This document shows, one piece after another, positions 1-9,049 of a stretch of DNA of 32,267 nt (the first letter of the stretch is position 1; every line of letters starts with the position of its first letter). The translations under genes and the position numbers were made by a program. This stretch comes from Gemmatimonadota bacterium. GTDB taxonomy: Bacteria > Gemmatimonadota > Gemmatimonadetes > Palauibacterales > KS3-K002. The notes beneath the pieces were generated by a model. That model ran no database searches and was not told the DNA's origin. It worked only from the letters and a program-made list of their open reading frames with translations. The stretch is from positions 3,121,504 through 3,153,770 of the forward strand of contig CP070722.1 of assembly GCA_020350785.1 (NCBI GenBank), read 5' to 3'.

Positions 1-2648
1 ACCTCGGTTCCACGTGAGAAGGGCAGCGCGTAGGTTACGTAAGCATCGAACAGCGTGTAGGACTCGACGGGCCCGATGAAGACGCCGGAGTTCATCTGAA
101 ACCCCTCCACATACCGCCCCCTCAACTCCGCCGACAGGCCAAGCCGAGCGCTCCGATAGGCAGCGGCCAGCAGCGCCTTGTTCCTCGGCGCGTTGAGAGC
201 GATGTCGGCGAAGCTGGACACCTGCTCCCAGAAGTTCTTGCTGACATACGAGTAGGTGCCCGAGAAGCTGAGTTCGTCGGTCGCCAGGAAGGTGGCTCCC
301 ACTTCGCCGCCCCAGAAGTCTATATCACCCAGGTTCCTGACGGAGAGGATGATGTCCGCCGGAGTGTCGGGCCTGGGCGGCTCCGTCGGTGTGACGGTGG
401 CGACGGGAATGGAAGCCACCGCCTCGGTGAGGTCGGCGATATCGTCCGGCGTCAGCGGCAGCCCAAGCCGCGCGGCTTCCGAGGCAACGTAGGCGCCCAG
501 GCTGGCCGGCTCCATGAAGACGCTGGGCGTCACATCCAGCGTGCCGCTCATGAAGTCCTCGACCTCGGTGTAATAGACGTTGACACCCAGAAGCAGCCGG
601 TCACCTATCAGTCCTTTATAGCCGGCCTCCAACGTCGTGGTGATCGACGACTTGAGCGGTTTCACATCGAACGCGTCTCCCACTTCCTCCAGAGCGCCGG
701 TGGCCGGGTCGAGCTGCCGCATCAGCGTCCCGACCTGGCTGGCATCAGGCTGCTCCATCATCCCGAGGATGGCACCCACCTCCGGATTCGCCGCAGCGAC
801 CACCTGGACCGCCGCGTCCCAGAACAGGGTTGCGTCCAACGGAAAGTACTGAGCCGGGCCGCCAAGCCCCTCCGGGGTGAAAGGCGACCGCATACAGAGG
901 CCCGGCTCCACCAGCGGGCTGCTGCAATCGCGCCGGAAGGTGAAGCCGTCGCCGGGGGTTTCCGCCAGGATGGCGTAGGGAAGCCCGGCCAGCGTCGGAC
1001 TGGCGACGATGTCCACCGACAGCCGGGCGGTGGACGGCCGGTTGAACGAGCGGTTGTAGGTCAGCCGGAAGTTCTGCTCCGTGATGGGTTCGAACACCAG
1101 GCCGACGCGCGGCGAGAAGACCAGATCGTCGACCACCCGGCTGTGGTAGTCCAGGCGCGCGGCTGCGATGAGATCGAGCGCCGGCGAGAGCCTCGTTTCC
1201 GATTGCAGGTACCCGCCGATCTCGGTGACGTTGTCGTCGTCCTCGTTCCTGCCGTGGATCGTTCCGTCGGTGCGCGGGATGGTCTGAAAAAGATCGGCCC
1301 CGTAAGTGAACCGCTGTACGTCCCCCACGTTGGTGGCGTGCCGGACCTGACCCGCATAGAGCGATGAGTGATCGACCAGCCGATCGCCGGTGCGCAGCAA
1401 GTAGGTATCGTGCGTGTCGCTCCAGTTGACGTACAACTGCGCGAAAAGCTCGTTCAAAAAGAGGCGGCCCTGCACGTAGCTCGAGGACCACCCCAGCGCC
1501 TGGGCGGTGGTGGTGAGGGTCTGCTCCAAGCTGCTGGTCAGTCGATGGTATCCGCCCGACAGGCTCAGCTCCGACCGCTCGCTCGGCCGCAAGTCGATAC
1601 GCGCCTCGGCGCTGAAGCGGCCGGTATCGAAATCGCGGCGTCCGATCAGCAGCGTGTCGGGATCGGCGCCCTGAGAGATGGCGATATCCCGATTCAGCTG
1701 CTCCACGGGGTCCACGTACTTCCATTCGTCGCCCTGGAAGTAGAACCCTGAGACTTTGTAGCCAAGATTCTCGCCGATCAGGCCGGCGTGGCGGAGCGTC
1801 GTCTGGAACAGGTTGCGCTCGCCTCCGGTCACACTCACGCTGCTTCCCTGATGATCCAGGGGTGAGCGAGTAATGATGTGCAACACGCCGTTGGCGGTGT
1901 TCGGGCCGTAGACGGCCGAGCCCGGCCCCAGCACGACCTCGATCCGCTCGATGTCCTCGTCGGTTGCGGACAGCATGTTGAAGGCGTTGAGCCTGAGGCT
2001 CGGAACCGACGACTGCCGGTCGTCGATGAGGACCATGGTGGTGTAGTTGGCGACGCTGTTGAACCCTCGCAGCGCTACGGCGTTTCGGGCCATCCCGCTT
2101 TGCATCACATCCACCGCCGGGGCTTCGCGGACGTGCTCCACCGCCGTCGTCGCCGGCCGCTCCTCTATCCTGCGGGTCTCGACCGTGTAGACGGCGGCGG
2201 GCGCATCGAAGGCTCGCTCCTCGTCGCGGGATGCAGTGACGATGACCGGATTGAGCCGGAACGTTCGGGACGTCATCTCGACCTCTCCCAGCGAGACCGC
2301 CGCGTCACGTACCCGGATGCCGTCGATGCGACGCGTCTCGTAGCCGAACCGTGAGATGACGAGGGAGTACTCGCCCGAAGGGATGTTCGTCAGCCGGAAC
2401 TCGCCGGCATCGCCTGTGGTCGCCGAGCCTATGAGCCGGCCACCTCCGGTCACGATCTCCACGGTAACTTCCGAGAGCGGCTCGGCGACCTGCGCATCGA
2501 CCACTCGACCGCTGACGACGCCTTGCTGGGCCAGGCTTGCGTGTTGAGGGACCAGCGCCAGGGTGAACGCCAGGGTGCAACAGGCGAACAGCCGCCTGCA
2601 CAGGCGGCGGTAAGCGATAGGAAAGCCCGAGTCTGCGTCGACGACCAT
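1..2648 (-). CDS. TonB-dependent receptor with N-terminal carboxypeptidase-regulatory-like domain (3' end outside window)
   Basis: Outer-membrane, TonB/ExbBD-energised uptake receptor; the substrate cannot be read from the sequence. An open frame runs from ATG at 2648 to the window edge (882 codons, no stop). Upstream of the ATG, GAGAGGGGG at about 8 nt spacing is a good ribosome-binding site. The first ~42 residues form an Arg-rich start plus hydrophobic segment ending in SLAQQ, a signal peptide. A carboxypeptidase-regulatory-like beta-sandwich follows (about 43-125: VVSGRVVDAQ, GEYSLVISRFGYET). Next comes a plug domain (about 130-255: VIVTASRDEE, VALRGFN, IERIEVVLGPGSAVYG, NGVLHIITR). The rest is beta-barrel, with the typical barrel motif FRLTYNRSFNRPS. 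The last visible residues (YTLFDAYVTYALPF) look like late barrel strands, so probably few residues are missing. No SusD-like partner is visible. The family call is firm; specificity is unknown. Confidence 0.93.
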   Translation of the reverse strand, partial: MVVDADSGFPIAYRRLCRRLFACCTLAFTLALVPQHASLAQQGVVSGRVVDAQVAEPLSEVTVEIVTGGGRLIGSATTGDAGEFRLTNIPSGEYSLVISRFGYETRRIDGIRVRDAAVSLGEVEMTSRTFRLNPVIVTASRDEERAFDAPAAVYTVETRRIEERPATTAVEHVREAPAVDVMQSGMARNAVALRGFNSVANYTTMVLIDDRQSSVPSLRLNAFNMLSATDEDIERIEVVLGPGSAVYGPNTANGVLHIITRSPLDHQGSSVSVTGGERNLFQTTLRHAGLIGENLGYKVSGFYFQGDEWKYVDPVEQLNRDIAISQGADPDTLLIGRRDFDTGRFSAEARIDLRPSERSELSLSGGYHRLTSSLEQTLTTTAQALGWSSSYVQGRLFLNELFAQLYVNWSDTHDTYLLRTGDRLVDHSSLYAGQVRHATNVGDVQRFTYGADLFQTIPRTDGTIHGRNEDDDNVTEIGGYLQSETRLSPALDLIAAARLDYHSRVVDDLVFSPRVGLVFEPITEQNFRLTYNRSFNRPSTARLSVDIVASPTLAGLPYAILAETPGDGFTFRRDCSSPLVEPGLCMRSPFTPEGLGGPAQYFPLDATLFWDAAVQVVAAANPEVGAILGMMEQPDASQVGTLMRQLDPATGALEEVGDAFDVKPLKSSITTTLEAGYKGLIGDRLLLGVNVYYTEVEDFMSGTLDVTPSVFMEPASLGAYVASEAARLGLPLTPDDIADLTEAVASIPVATVTPTEPPRPDTPADIILSVRNLGDIDFWGGEVGATFLATDELSFSGTYSYVSKNFWEQVSSFADIALNAPRNKALLAAAYRSARLGLSAELRGRYVEGFQMNSGVFIGPVESYTLFDAYVTYALPFSRGTE

Positions 2649-2807
2649 GGCTGAGGCCCCCTCTCGAAAGGACACCATACGGCCTGGGCTAGTCCGGCAG
2701 GAGTGGGTTCAGTATGCGAAGGGTCCAGCGAAGGGGCAACCGATGGAGCGCGGCTGAGACCTCGATGAAGATCGCGCCCAGCCTGGGCCAGTGGTCAGAC
2801 CGCGGCG

Positions 2808-3371
2808 TCAGAGTCGGAGCGTGACCGAGACCGCGAGGCCGTCAGCACCAACCGGCGACGGGCCAACACGCAGTTGGTCTAACGGCACGTTCTCCCAACG
2901 GTCGGTCTTGCTCGTCAATCCTGCGAGCGCACCGATCCCGGCACCCAGGGCTACAGCGCCGACGCCAAGGACGACAGCGGCTGCGATAGCGAGACCATAC
3001 TGGTCGCCGGACGCCGAGGTACAGTTGTCGCCACTGCATATTGCGACCGCCAAGCCCAGTCCGATGGCCGTACCAAAGCCCGCCCCGATGAGTGCGCCTC
3101 TGCCGGCCATCGACTTCTGGCCACGATGGACCTCAAGCTTGGTGACATGTGCGAGCGGCACTCCCAGGGCGTCGGACCGGTCCTGGACATCGAAAACAAC
3201 CGTGTCGGTGTGCAACGCCGCTACGCTGCCGACGCTCTTGTTGAGGTCCATGCGCGGGGCGGTGACGCGCACCCGGTCGCCTGGCACGACGGATGTGTCG
3301 ACAACGTGTCCGCTGCAGGACCACGTTGTGATTGCAAGTGCGGCTAAGAAAGCAATCTTCGATCTGTCCAA
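2808..3371 (-). CDS. Glycine-zipper envelope protein, possible lipoprotein
   Basis: 187-residue exported protein of unknown function. The start is TTG at 3371; GGGAGAG lies 7 nt upstream and no ATG fits. The N-terminus (MDRSKIAFLAALAITTWSC) is a signal sequence ending in a cysteine. The bases of a lipobox are present, but Trp at -2 is unusual, so lipidation is uncertain. Residues about 20-85 look like a small beta domain. Residues about 88-150 hold two Gly/Ala-rich hydrophobic stretches (GRGALIGAGFGTAIG and VLGVGAVALGAGIGALAG) that form a glycine-zipper hairpin. The C-terminus carries DRWENVPLDQL, a motif I have seen in small envelope proteins of this kind. A degraded paralogue of the C-terminal half lies just upstream at 3512-3670. 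It may sit in or stiffen the outer membrane, but no function can be assigned. Confidence 0.75.
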   Translation of the reverse strand: MDRSKIAFLAALAITTWSCSGHVVDTSVVPGDRVRVTAPRMDLNKSVGSVAALHTDTVVFDVQDRSDALGVPLAHVTKLEVHRGQKSMAGRGALIGAGFGTAIGLGLAVAICSGDNCTSASGDQYGLAIAAAVVLGVGAVALGAGIGALAGLTSKTDRWENVPLDQLRVGPSPVGADGLAVSVTLRL

Positions 3372-3511
3372 CGGCTTACTCTCCCATAGAAAAGCGACCT
3401 GGTCAATCAGAGCACCATCCGGCGACGGGCGGCCACGAAGCTCGTTACGGTAAAGCCCGCACCTGAGCTTAGGTCGGTTCCAGGGCGCCGGTACGACCGG
3501 GCTCTTCTAAT

Positions 3512-3670
3512 TCAAAAGACGACCGAGGCAGAAACTGCAACCCGGTTTCTGCGGTCCACCTTCAGCCCCAATTGAATCTTGTCCAGCGGCACCTTCTCCC
3601 ACCTGTCGACCCTTGCACCAAGCCCAAAGAGAGCGCCTTGCCTTCGCGCTAAGGAGGTGGCCCAGTCGTG
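3512..3670 (-). pseudogene. Truncated paralogue of the glycine-zipper protein (C-terminal remnant)
   Basis: Fifty-two in-frame codons end in TGA (3512-3514) and are closed upstream by an in-frame TAA (3671-3673), with no start codon. The translation includes GALFGLGARVDRWEKVPLD and ends VAVSASVVF. It aligns with the C-terminus of the neighbour at 2808-3371 (GALAGL...DRWENVPLD...LAVSVTLRL). The signal peptide, beta domain and first glycine zipper are gone. This looks like a tandem duplication that decayed. A recent frameshift is less likely, because I found no matching N-terminal half in the other frames between 3674 and 3757. Confidence 0.6.
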
Positions 3671-3757
3671 TTACAGGCGAGGCCTCGGAGACCGACGCTG
3701 ACGTTCGACTGGGCGCACCTCAGATTCTTTATCGCTCGCGCCACTGCTTGCGGCCAG

Positions 3758-4168
3758 CTACTCGCGGCTTACCGAAAGACTGTAACCGGCGAGCGAAGTT
3801 CTCAGCGCGTTATTTCTGTCGGCTACCTCGGTTATAGTTGCGCTGTAGGAGGGCGCCGCGCCGACATCGGGCACCTCGAAGCTCACGAGCGCACCAGCTG
3901 CGATATCGCCCACCACAACCGCATTCATTGACGCAGTGCCTGTCAAACGGTGAAAGAGAAGGTTCGAGGCAACGACAGAAGTTGGGATATCGATGCCTCC
4001 GCCGCTGATCGAGAACAAGATCGCGCCGTCGTCGGCGTTGGGAGTCGTTAGCGTCAGCACCAGCGTGCCGGGCACGGCTGCTGTGGGCCCATCTTCGTCC
4101 CCGCAGGCGAGCGTGATGGCCAGGGCCATCACGGCCGCCGCCACTAACTGCCAGTGTCGCCGTTTCAT
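3758..4168 (-). CDS. Small secreted lipoprotein of unknown function
   Basis: 136-residue protein beginning MKRRHWQLVAAAVMALAITLAC. This is a textbook lipoprotein signal; the lipobox TLAC is followed by GDEDG, and Asp at +3 and later acidic residues favour outer-membrane sorting. The mature part is small and beta-rich (GTLVLTLTTPNADDGAILF, GGGIDIPTSV, ATITEVADRN). Its ATG overlaps the stop of the large PPC/NHL protein upstream in an ATGA junction, so the two are translationally coupled and probably work together at the cell surface. I do not recognise a catalytic motif. Small TPN-ADDGA lipoproteins of this kind seem common beside secreted dockerin-like proteins in Gemmatimonadota-type genomes; that is recollection, not a search result. 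Confidence 0.8.
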   Translation of the reverse strand: MKRRHWQLVAAAVMALAITLACGDEDGPTAAVPGTLVLTLTTPNADDGAILFSISGGGIDIPTSVVASNLLFHRLTGTASMNAVVVGDIAAGALVSFEVPDVGAAPSYSATITEVADRNNALRTSLAGYSLSVSRE

Positions 4169-6369
4169 TGTGCCCCCTTTCCGGAGTTCAGGCCGTGGTC
4201 GACCTTCCAGCTCTCCATCAGGGCGTGATCCGTCAACCTCGCGGCCGATCCGAGACCGCCCGTCGCTTCGAGGAAGGCACGAAAGTCACCTACGTCGAAC
4301 ACGCCATTGGAGTTACCGAGCAGGTCAAGATACCGCTCTTCATCCGGAGAGAGCACGCCATCGACTCCTAGGATCGCATTCACGACATCGGTCACCGCCA
4401 GCGTGGCTTCGGTCACCGTGATCGAGTAATCCTTCTCTCCAAAGCGGGCGCCGCTCTCAGCTCGAACCCTGAAGGCAAACGTCCCGGCCTCTGTCGGATA
4501 ATCCCCGAGGACACCCGTCCCCGAATCGAGACTGATCCCGGGCGGCAGTGCGCCTTCAATGACACTCCAAGTCGGCGTGACGCCTTGGTCCGTGACGGTG
4601 AGCAACGCTGTGTAGTCCGCGCCTACCACGCCGTCGGGAAGGGCATCTGGACTGACGACCAGGAGCTCGACGCCCACAGGCCATCCTGGAGCGCTAATCC
4701 CAGCCGGATTCATCTCGACTATTGCGCCAGCCCCAAAATCGGTCGCGAAGAGTCGTGCGTTGGTCGTACCATCGGCGTCCCGCCCAAACGCCAGCGCGAC
4801 CGGGCTCTGCACGGTCAAGGCGAACGGATCCTCGAGCACGGTTCCGTCGGCACCGTACAGAATGACCCGGCCTCTAATCTCGTTCGGTACATACAGGTTG
4901 CCGTTAACGTCGAAGGCAAAGCCTTCCAAGAACTGGTCACCCGTAAAGACGAGCTGGGGCTGCCCGGCGACGAGCTTGAAGACCGCGTTGGCGAAAGAAT
5001 TAGAGAAGTGCAATTCGCCCGCCGGTGAGAAGGCCAGGAAGCTGACCCCTCCGACACTGGACACGTCAAAACCTTCCTGCAAAGCGCCGAAGGCGTCGAA
5101 GCGGAAGATTCTGTCAGCGCAAATGTCAGATACCCAGATACTGCCATCGGGACCTGTCGCGATCCAAAACGGGCAGTCGACCTGCGTGAGAAACGCAGTC
5201 GAGACTCCTGTGTCCGATACCTTGTAGACAATCCCGTCGTTGCCAGCGACGAGCAGGTCACCAAATCCATCGAACGCTATACCGAGCGGCCCGGGAATGC
5301 CTGTCGCGAAGACCGATGCGCTTCCATCGGGAGTCACACGCCACAGCTGCTCTAAGAACAGGTCGGCAACGAACAGATTGCCGGCGCGGTCAAAGGCTAG
5401 GCCCGCCGGCGCATCGAAGCCCGAGGCGAAGACCGTCGTTGGGTCGCCGGGGCCCGGTACGAGAGTGCGGAAGTTGATGGCATAGAAGAAGTCCGGGCCG
5501 CCCCTGCCTCCTAGGTCGCTGATGGCAATGAAGTAGGTACCAGTGGCTTGCACCGTGTACTGTATGCGGCTATCAAGCCCATCGAAGTCATCGTTGGAGG
5601 CCAGGCTGGTTACGCCATCGGAGTCAAACAGTTCGAGAAACGAGTCAAGGGATGAGCCCACCGCCCACGCATCGACATCGATGTCGAGAGTCGTTCCCGC
5701 CGGAGCGGAGAACGACCAGTAGTCCACGTCTCCAGTGGCACACATCACTCCGGTGGCAACGTCACCCAGATTGACCGCGTCCGCTGAACCTGCTTCGTTG
5801 TTCGGTTCGGTCTCCAGGTATCCACTGTCATCGCAGACCAGCAGGTTGAAATTGATGGAATAGAAGTAGCCCGGGCCGCCCATGTCCGAAAAACCGCTGA
5901 TAGCCATGTAATAGTTGCCCGCGGCTTGCACCGTGTACTGTATCCGGCTGTCCAGGTCATCGTAGTCGTCGTTGAAGGCGAGGCTTGTCACGCCATCCGA
6001 AGCGAAGAGTTCGAGCATCGGGTCGAGGGGTGAGCCCACCTGACTTGCATCGACATCGATGTCGAGAATGTCCCCGGCTGCAGCAGAGAAGATCCAGTAG
6101 TCGATATCGCCACTGGGATCTACATCGCCCGTTCCCTGATCGCCCAGGCTCACGGCATCTGCACTCGCTGGACCGTCATTGGGCTCGCTCTCGTTCACTA
6201 CCGCAGCCGACAGCACGGGGCTGTGTTTCAACGTATGAGAGGGAGACCACTTATAGAACAGGCGGGCTCGTTCCTGGTTGGGGTCCTTTGTCGTTGGTTT
6301 CTGCGCCAGCGCCTCTCCCGCGTCTGCCATTCCGACAATCGCGGCGAGGCACAATAACCGTCTGAACAT
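4165..6369 (-). CDS. Large secreted PPC/NHL/Ig-like/dockerin-like multidomain protein
   Basis: 734-residue secreted protein. I chose ATG 6369 over 6396 because GGGAGG lies 7 nt before it and the signal peptide (MFRRLLCLAAIVGMADAGEALAQ) then starts immediately. Domains in order: two PPC (bacterial pre-peptidase C-terminal) beta-sandwiches at about 60-165 and 177-285, each with ESEPND or ETEPNN, GDIDYW or GDVDYW, and LDSRIQYTVQA. An NHL/SMP-30-like beta-propeller follows (about 295-560; repeated GLAFDRAGNLFVAD and GIAFDGFGDLLVA units). Then comes a putative Ig fold of He_PIG type (about 570-650; ALPPGISLDSGTG). Last is a dockerin/EF-hand-like segment (about 655-700) with LGNSNGVFDVGDFRAFL. No protease domain is visible, so this looks like a binding or scaffold protein. 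It is coupled by ATGA overlap to the lipoprotein at 3758-4168, a plausible anchor. The domain calls are firmer than the role. Confidence 0.85.
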   Translation of the reverse strand: MFRRLLCLAAIVGMADAGEALAQKPTTKDPNQERARLFYKWSPSHTLKHSPVLSAAVVNESEPNDGPASADAVSLGDQGTGDVDPSGDIDYWIFSAAAGDILDIDVDASQVGSPLDPMLELFASDGVTSLAFNDDYDDLDSRIQYTVQAAGNYYMAISGFSDMGGPGYFYSINFNLLVCDDSGYLETEPNNEAGSADAVNLGDVATGVMCATGDVDYWSFSAPAGTTLDIDVDAWAVGSSLDSFLELFDSDGVTSLASNDDFDGLDSRIQYTVQATGTYFIAISDLGGRGGPDFFYAINFRTLVPGPGDPTTVFASGFDAPAGLAFDRAGNLFVADLFLEQLWRVTPDGSASVFATGIPGPLGIAFDGFGDLLVAGNDGIVYKVSDTGVSTAFLTQVDCPFWIATGPDGSIWVSDICADRIFRFDAFGALQEGFDVSSVGGVSFLAFSPAGELHFSNSFANAVFKLVAGQPQLVFTGDQFLEGFAFDVNGNLYVPNEIRGRVILYGADGTVLEDPFALTVQSPVALAFGRDADGTTNARLFATDFGAGAIVEMNPAGISAPGWPVGVELLVVSPDALPDGVVGADYTALLTVTDQGVTPTWSVIEGALPPGISLDSGTGVLGDYPTEAGTFAFRVRAESGARFGEKDYSITVTEATLAVTDVVNAILGVDGVLSPDEERYLDLLGNSNGVFDVGDFRAFLEATGGLGSAARLTDHALMESWKVDHGLNSGKGAQ

Positions 6370-6857
6370 GGCACGCCTCCCTTGTTGAATGGGCACTTGG
6401 AGCTCAACCGACCTGTCGCAGCGAGCTGCCAGGACTATCGAATCTCAAATGCCACGGACGACTTTGTATGTAATCACCAGCGTCCCACGGTAGAACCAAC
6501 AATTGATGAACTACCAAGGTAGCGTGACCCAAGCGTGACCCCAGCGTGATCCCAGCGTGAGCCCGGCCCTCGTCTTGCACTTCTTGCTCCCGCGATTAGA
6601 GCGCACTCGGCCAACCGGCCATCGACTTGGGAAAAGCAAACCGTGCAGCAGAAATCGAGAACTACTATTGGAAGCTACTTCTGGATACGACGGGAACGAA
6701 CGAGAACCGCCGCAAGGCGAGCAGCCGCGATTCTCATGGAGGGGAAATGCGATTGGAACTGACAGTGGCCGACGCGGTGCGACTCCTTCGGTTCAGGTCT
6801 CAATTGTCAAAGGCGGGTCAGCTTCCTTGGAACCCATTCCGCACAGTCAGGGGCCTC
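6370..6857. other. 488-bp intergenic region between secreted-protein gene and S9 peptidase gene
   Basis: Both flanking genes are on the minus strand, so this holds the promoter and leader of the PPC/NHL gene and the 3' region of the S9 gene. The one clear structure is the 11-bp tandem repeat at 6521-6564. A plus-strand reading frame beginning near 6750 after GGAGGGG extends antisense into the S9 gene and lacks a recognisable family; I do not call it. No RNA gene was seen. Confidence 0.6.
6521..6564. repeat. Four tandem 11-bp repeats (AGCGTGAnCCN)
   Basis: Units start at 6521, 6532, 6543 and 6554: AGCGTGACCCA, AGCGTGACCCC, AGCGTGATCCC and AGCGTGAGCCC. The period is exactly 11 bp with AGCGTGA invariant. 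They lie about 150 bp upstream of the PPC/NHL gene start on the minus strand (read there as TCACGCT repeats). The helical-turn spacing would suit cooperative protein binding on one face of DNA. Simple slippage expansion is the alternative. Confidence 0.75.
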
Positions 6858-8999
6858 CTAGCGGTGCACCTTCGCCGCCGACGTGACCGCTTCCTTCTCC
6901 TCATCGCCCGGCGCCACCTCCCACTCGTACTCGCGGCCCATCACGTGGCGCTCGAACCAGTCCAGCTCGATGTTGGCCTTGAACAGCGCGTGCCGCAGCT
7001 CGCGCCAGCCGTGCGGCTCGCGCGGCGCGACATACAGATGCGTGGGCACGCCGTTCTCGCGCAGCGCCCGATACAGCTCCACCGACTGCGGCATTGGCAC
7101 CCGCACATCGTTCTCGCCGACCAGCACCAGCGTCGGCGTGGTCACCTTCGAGACATCGCTCAACGGCGAGTTCTCCCAGTAGACATCGATGGGCGCGTTC
7201 TCCTGCCAGGGCGTACCGCCGAACCACGGCGTCCGATAGATGCGCACGTCGCTCTGTCCGTACATCGAGACCCAGTTGGCGGCGCCCGCCCCGCTGGACG
7301 CCGCTTTGAAGCGGTCGGTGAAGGTGATGATCTTGTTGGTCATGTGGCCGCCGGCGCTCCAACCCATCTTCGCCATCCGCTCGCCGTCCACCAGGCCGCG
7401 CCCGATCAGGTGATCGACGCCCGCCATCACATCGAGGTGGGCGTTCTGGAAGTAGTGGCCCACCATGTCGCGCAGGAAGTCGTCGCCATAGCCTGTGCTG
7501 CCCCGGTAGTTGGGCTGCAGGACCAGGTAGCCCAGGTCGGCCAGCACCTGCACGTAATCCTGCGCCGAGCCGAAGCCGAACTTGTCGGACGACGCCGGGC
7601 CGCCGTGGGTCTGGACGACCAGCGGATAACGCCGGCCTTCCTGATAGTCCAGCGGATAGAACAGCAAGCCCTCGACGGTCACGCCGTCGGCGCCCTGCCA
7701 GGTGATCGCCTCCTGGCGCGGTAGCAGATACTTCTCATCCAGGTCGTCGAAGATCCGGGTCACCTGAACCGGTCGCGCCCCGTCTCGCTCGTCCAGCATC
7801 CAGATGTCGCCCGCGTTCGTGCGCTCGTAGACCTGGAAGACGTGTTTCCGGAGAGATGGGATGTACCTCCAGCCGGTGATTGTATGGTCCCCTCGCGTGA
7901 GTTGATCGTAGCGGCCGCTGGCGACCTCCAGGCGGAACAGTTCGCGCCTGACACCGGTGTTGGCCAGGAAGTAGATGTTGCGGCCGTCGCTCGACCAGGT
8001 CGCCGCATCCATCTCGTAGGGTGAGTCGGGCAGCAGAACCCGGGGATCGCCGCCGCCCACCGGGACGACGAAGATGTTGTCGTTGTAGTAGAAGTCGAAC
8101 GCCTGGTTGGCGGAGCTTCGGAAGAGGACGCGCCTGCCGTCCGGCGAGAGCTCGGCGCCGCTTTCGGGGATGCCGTTGTCGGTGAGCCGCCGGCTTTCCG
8201 CGCCTGCGGCGGTCATCAGCCAGACCTCGGAATCGCCCAGGTCGTTGAGTAACGGCGAGGGCGCGCGATGATAGACGATCAGCTCGCCGTCCCGCGAGAT
8301 CTCGTAGGCCGAGACGGAGAACTCGCCCTCGGTGAGGCGCTCCTCGTCACTCGTGGCGAGGGTCACGCGCCAGAGGTGCCGCTGCTGATAATTCTCGTCG
8401 AACGCGAAGACATCGTTCTTCGCTTTCTCCCGCGCCTTCTCCTCCTCCGATTTCTCATCGTCCGCCAGGAAATAGAGCCCACCGCCGTCCCGGGCCCACT
8501 CGATGCCCGACACGGCCGTCGCGTGCTCGGTCAGCGCGAACGCCTCACCGCCCGCCGTCGGCAGCAGATAGATCTGCGTGTGCTCATCGCCGGCACGCGT
8601 CGCCAGGAAGGCGATGTAGCGGCCGTCGGGCGACCAGCGGGGGTTCCTCTCACCGTCCTTCCCGTACGTCAACTGCACGGTTGCACGGCTCTCGACATCG
8701 ACGCGCCAGATATGGCTGATCCGCCTGTTACCCTCCCAATCGGCGTCGCTGCGCACGTAGAGCATCCGCGAGCCGTCCGGCGCGAGCTGCGGATCCCCGA
8801 TGCCGGGGACGTTGATCAGGTCGACGATCGTCATCGGGCGCCGCTCTTCCTGCGCGCCCGCGGCCGTCACGATCAGGGCGAGCAGGAGCAAGGCCTTCAA
8901 CGGCACGGCCCACGCACGAGCCGCCCGCGACACGAGCGCCGGCGTCCGCAGGGAGGCTGGCGTCGAGCGAAGACGGGGGTTCGTGATCGGAGTTGTCAT
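6858..8999 (-). CDS. Secreted S9-family (prolyl oligopeptidase/dipeptidyl aminopeptidase-like) serine peptidase
   Basis: 713-residue exported serine peptidase. The start is ATG 8999, with GAGAGG about 9 nt upstream. The frame stays open further upstream, but that part lies inside the symporter gene and is not used. A long Arg-containing n-region is followed by the hydrophobic core LKALLLLALIVTAAGAQ, a signal peptide. Residues about 60-430 are a WD40-like PD40 propeller (PQLAPDGSRMLYV, PRWSPDGRYIAFL, AELSPDGRRVLFRS). Residues about 440-690 are the alpha/beta-hydrolase domain with the triad Ser548 (GWSAGG), Asp631 (GENDVRVP) and His663 (EPHGW). It also has the oxyanion/N-loop QTHGGP and PNYRGSTGYG. 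It should release short peptides in the periplasm. The stop of the SSS symporter lies 50 bp upstream on the same strand, suggesting one operon for peptide hydrolysis and uptake. Confidence 0.93.
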   Translation of the reverse strand: MTTPITNPRLRSTPASLRTPALVSRAARAWAVPLKALLLLALIVTAAGAQEERRPMTIVDLINVPGIGDPQLAPDGSRMLYVRSDADWEGNRRISHIWRVDVESRATVQLTYGKDGERNPRWSPDGRYIAFLATRAGDEHTQIYLLPTAGGEAFALTEHATAVSGIEWARDGGGLYFLADDEKSEEEKAREKAKNDVFAFDENYQQRHLWRVTLATSDEERLTEGEFSVSAYEISRDGELIVYHRAPSPLLNDLGDSEVWLMTAAGAESRRLTDNGIPESGAELSPDGRRVLFRSSANQAFDFYYNDNIFVVPVGGGDPRVLLPDSPYEMDAATWSSDGRNIYFLANTGVRRELFRLEVASGRYDQLTRGDHTITGWRYIPSLRKHVFQVYERTNAGDIWMLDERDGARPVQVTRIFDDLDEKYLLPRQEAITWQGADGVTVEGLLFYPLDYQEGRRYPLVVQTHGGPASSDKFGFGSAQDYVQVLADLGYLVLQPNYRGSTGYGDDFLRDMVGHYFQNAHLDVMAGVDHLIGRGLVDGERMAKMGWSAGGHMTNKIITFTDRFKAASSGAGAANWVSMYGQSDVRIYRTPWFGGTPWQENAPIDVYWENSPLSDVSKVTTPTLVLVGENDVRVPMPQSVELYRALRENGVPTHLYVAPREPHGWRELRHALFKANIELDWFERHVMGREYEWEVAPGDEEKEAVTSAAKVHR

Positions 9000-9049
9000 G
9001 GCGGCATACCTCTCGGTGCAGCCGGCGGCAGCGCACGGCGGGTCTATGA

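Noticed and set aside
745-1725. Minus-strand open frame of 326 codons
   Set aside because: It is in a different frame from the TonB-dependent receptor, whose continuous homologous translation covers the same bases.
6750-7724. Plus-strand reading frame beginning after GGAGGGG near 6743
   Set aside because: Most of it is antisense to a clear S9 peptidase, its translation is rich in Arg/His low-complexity shadow sequence and no family is recognised.
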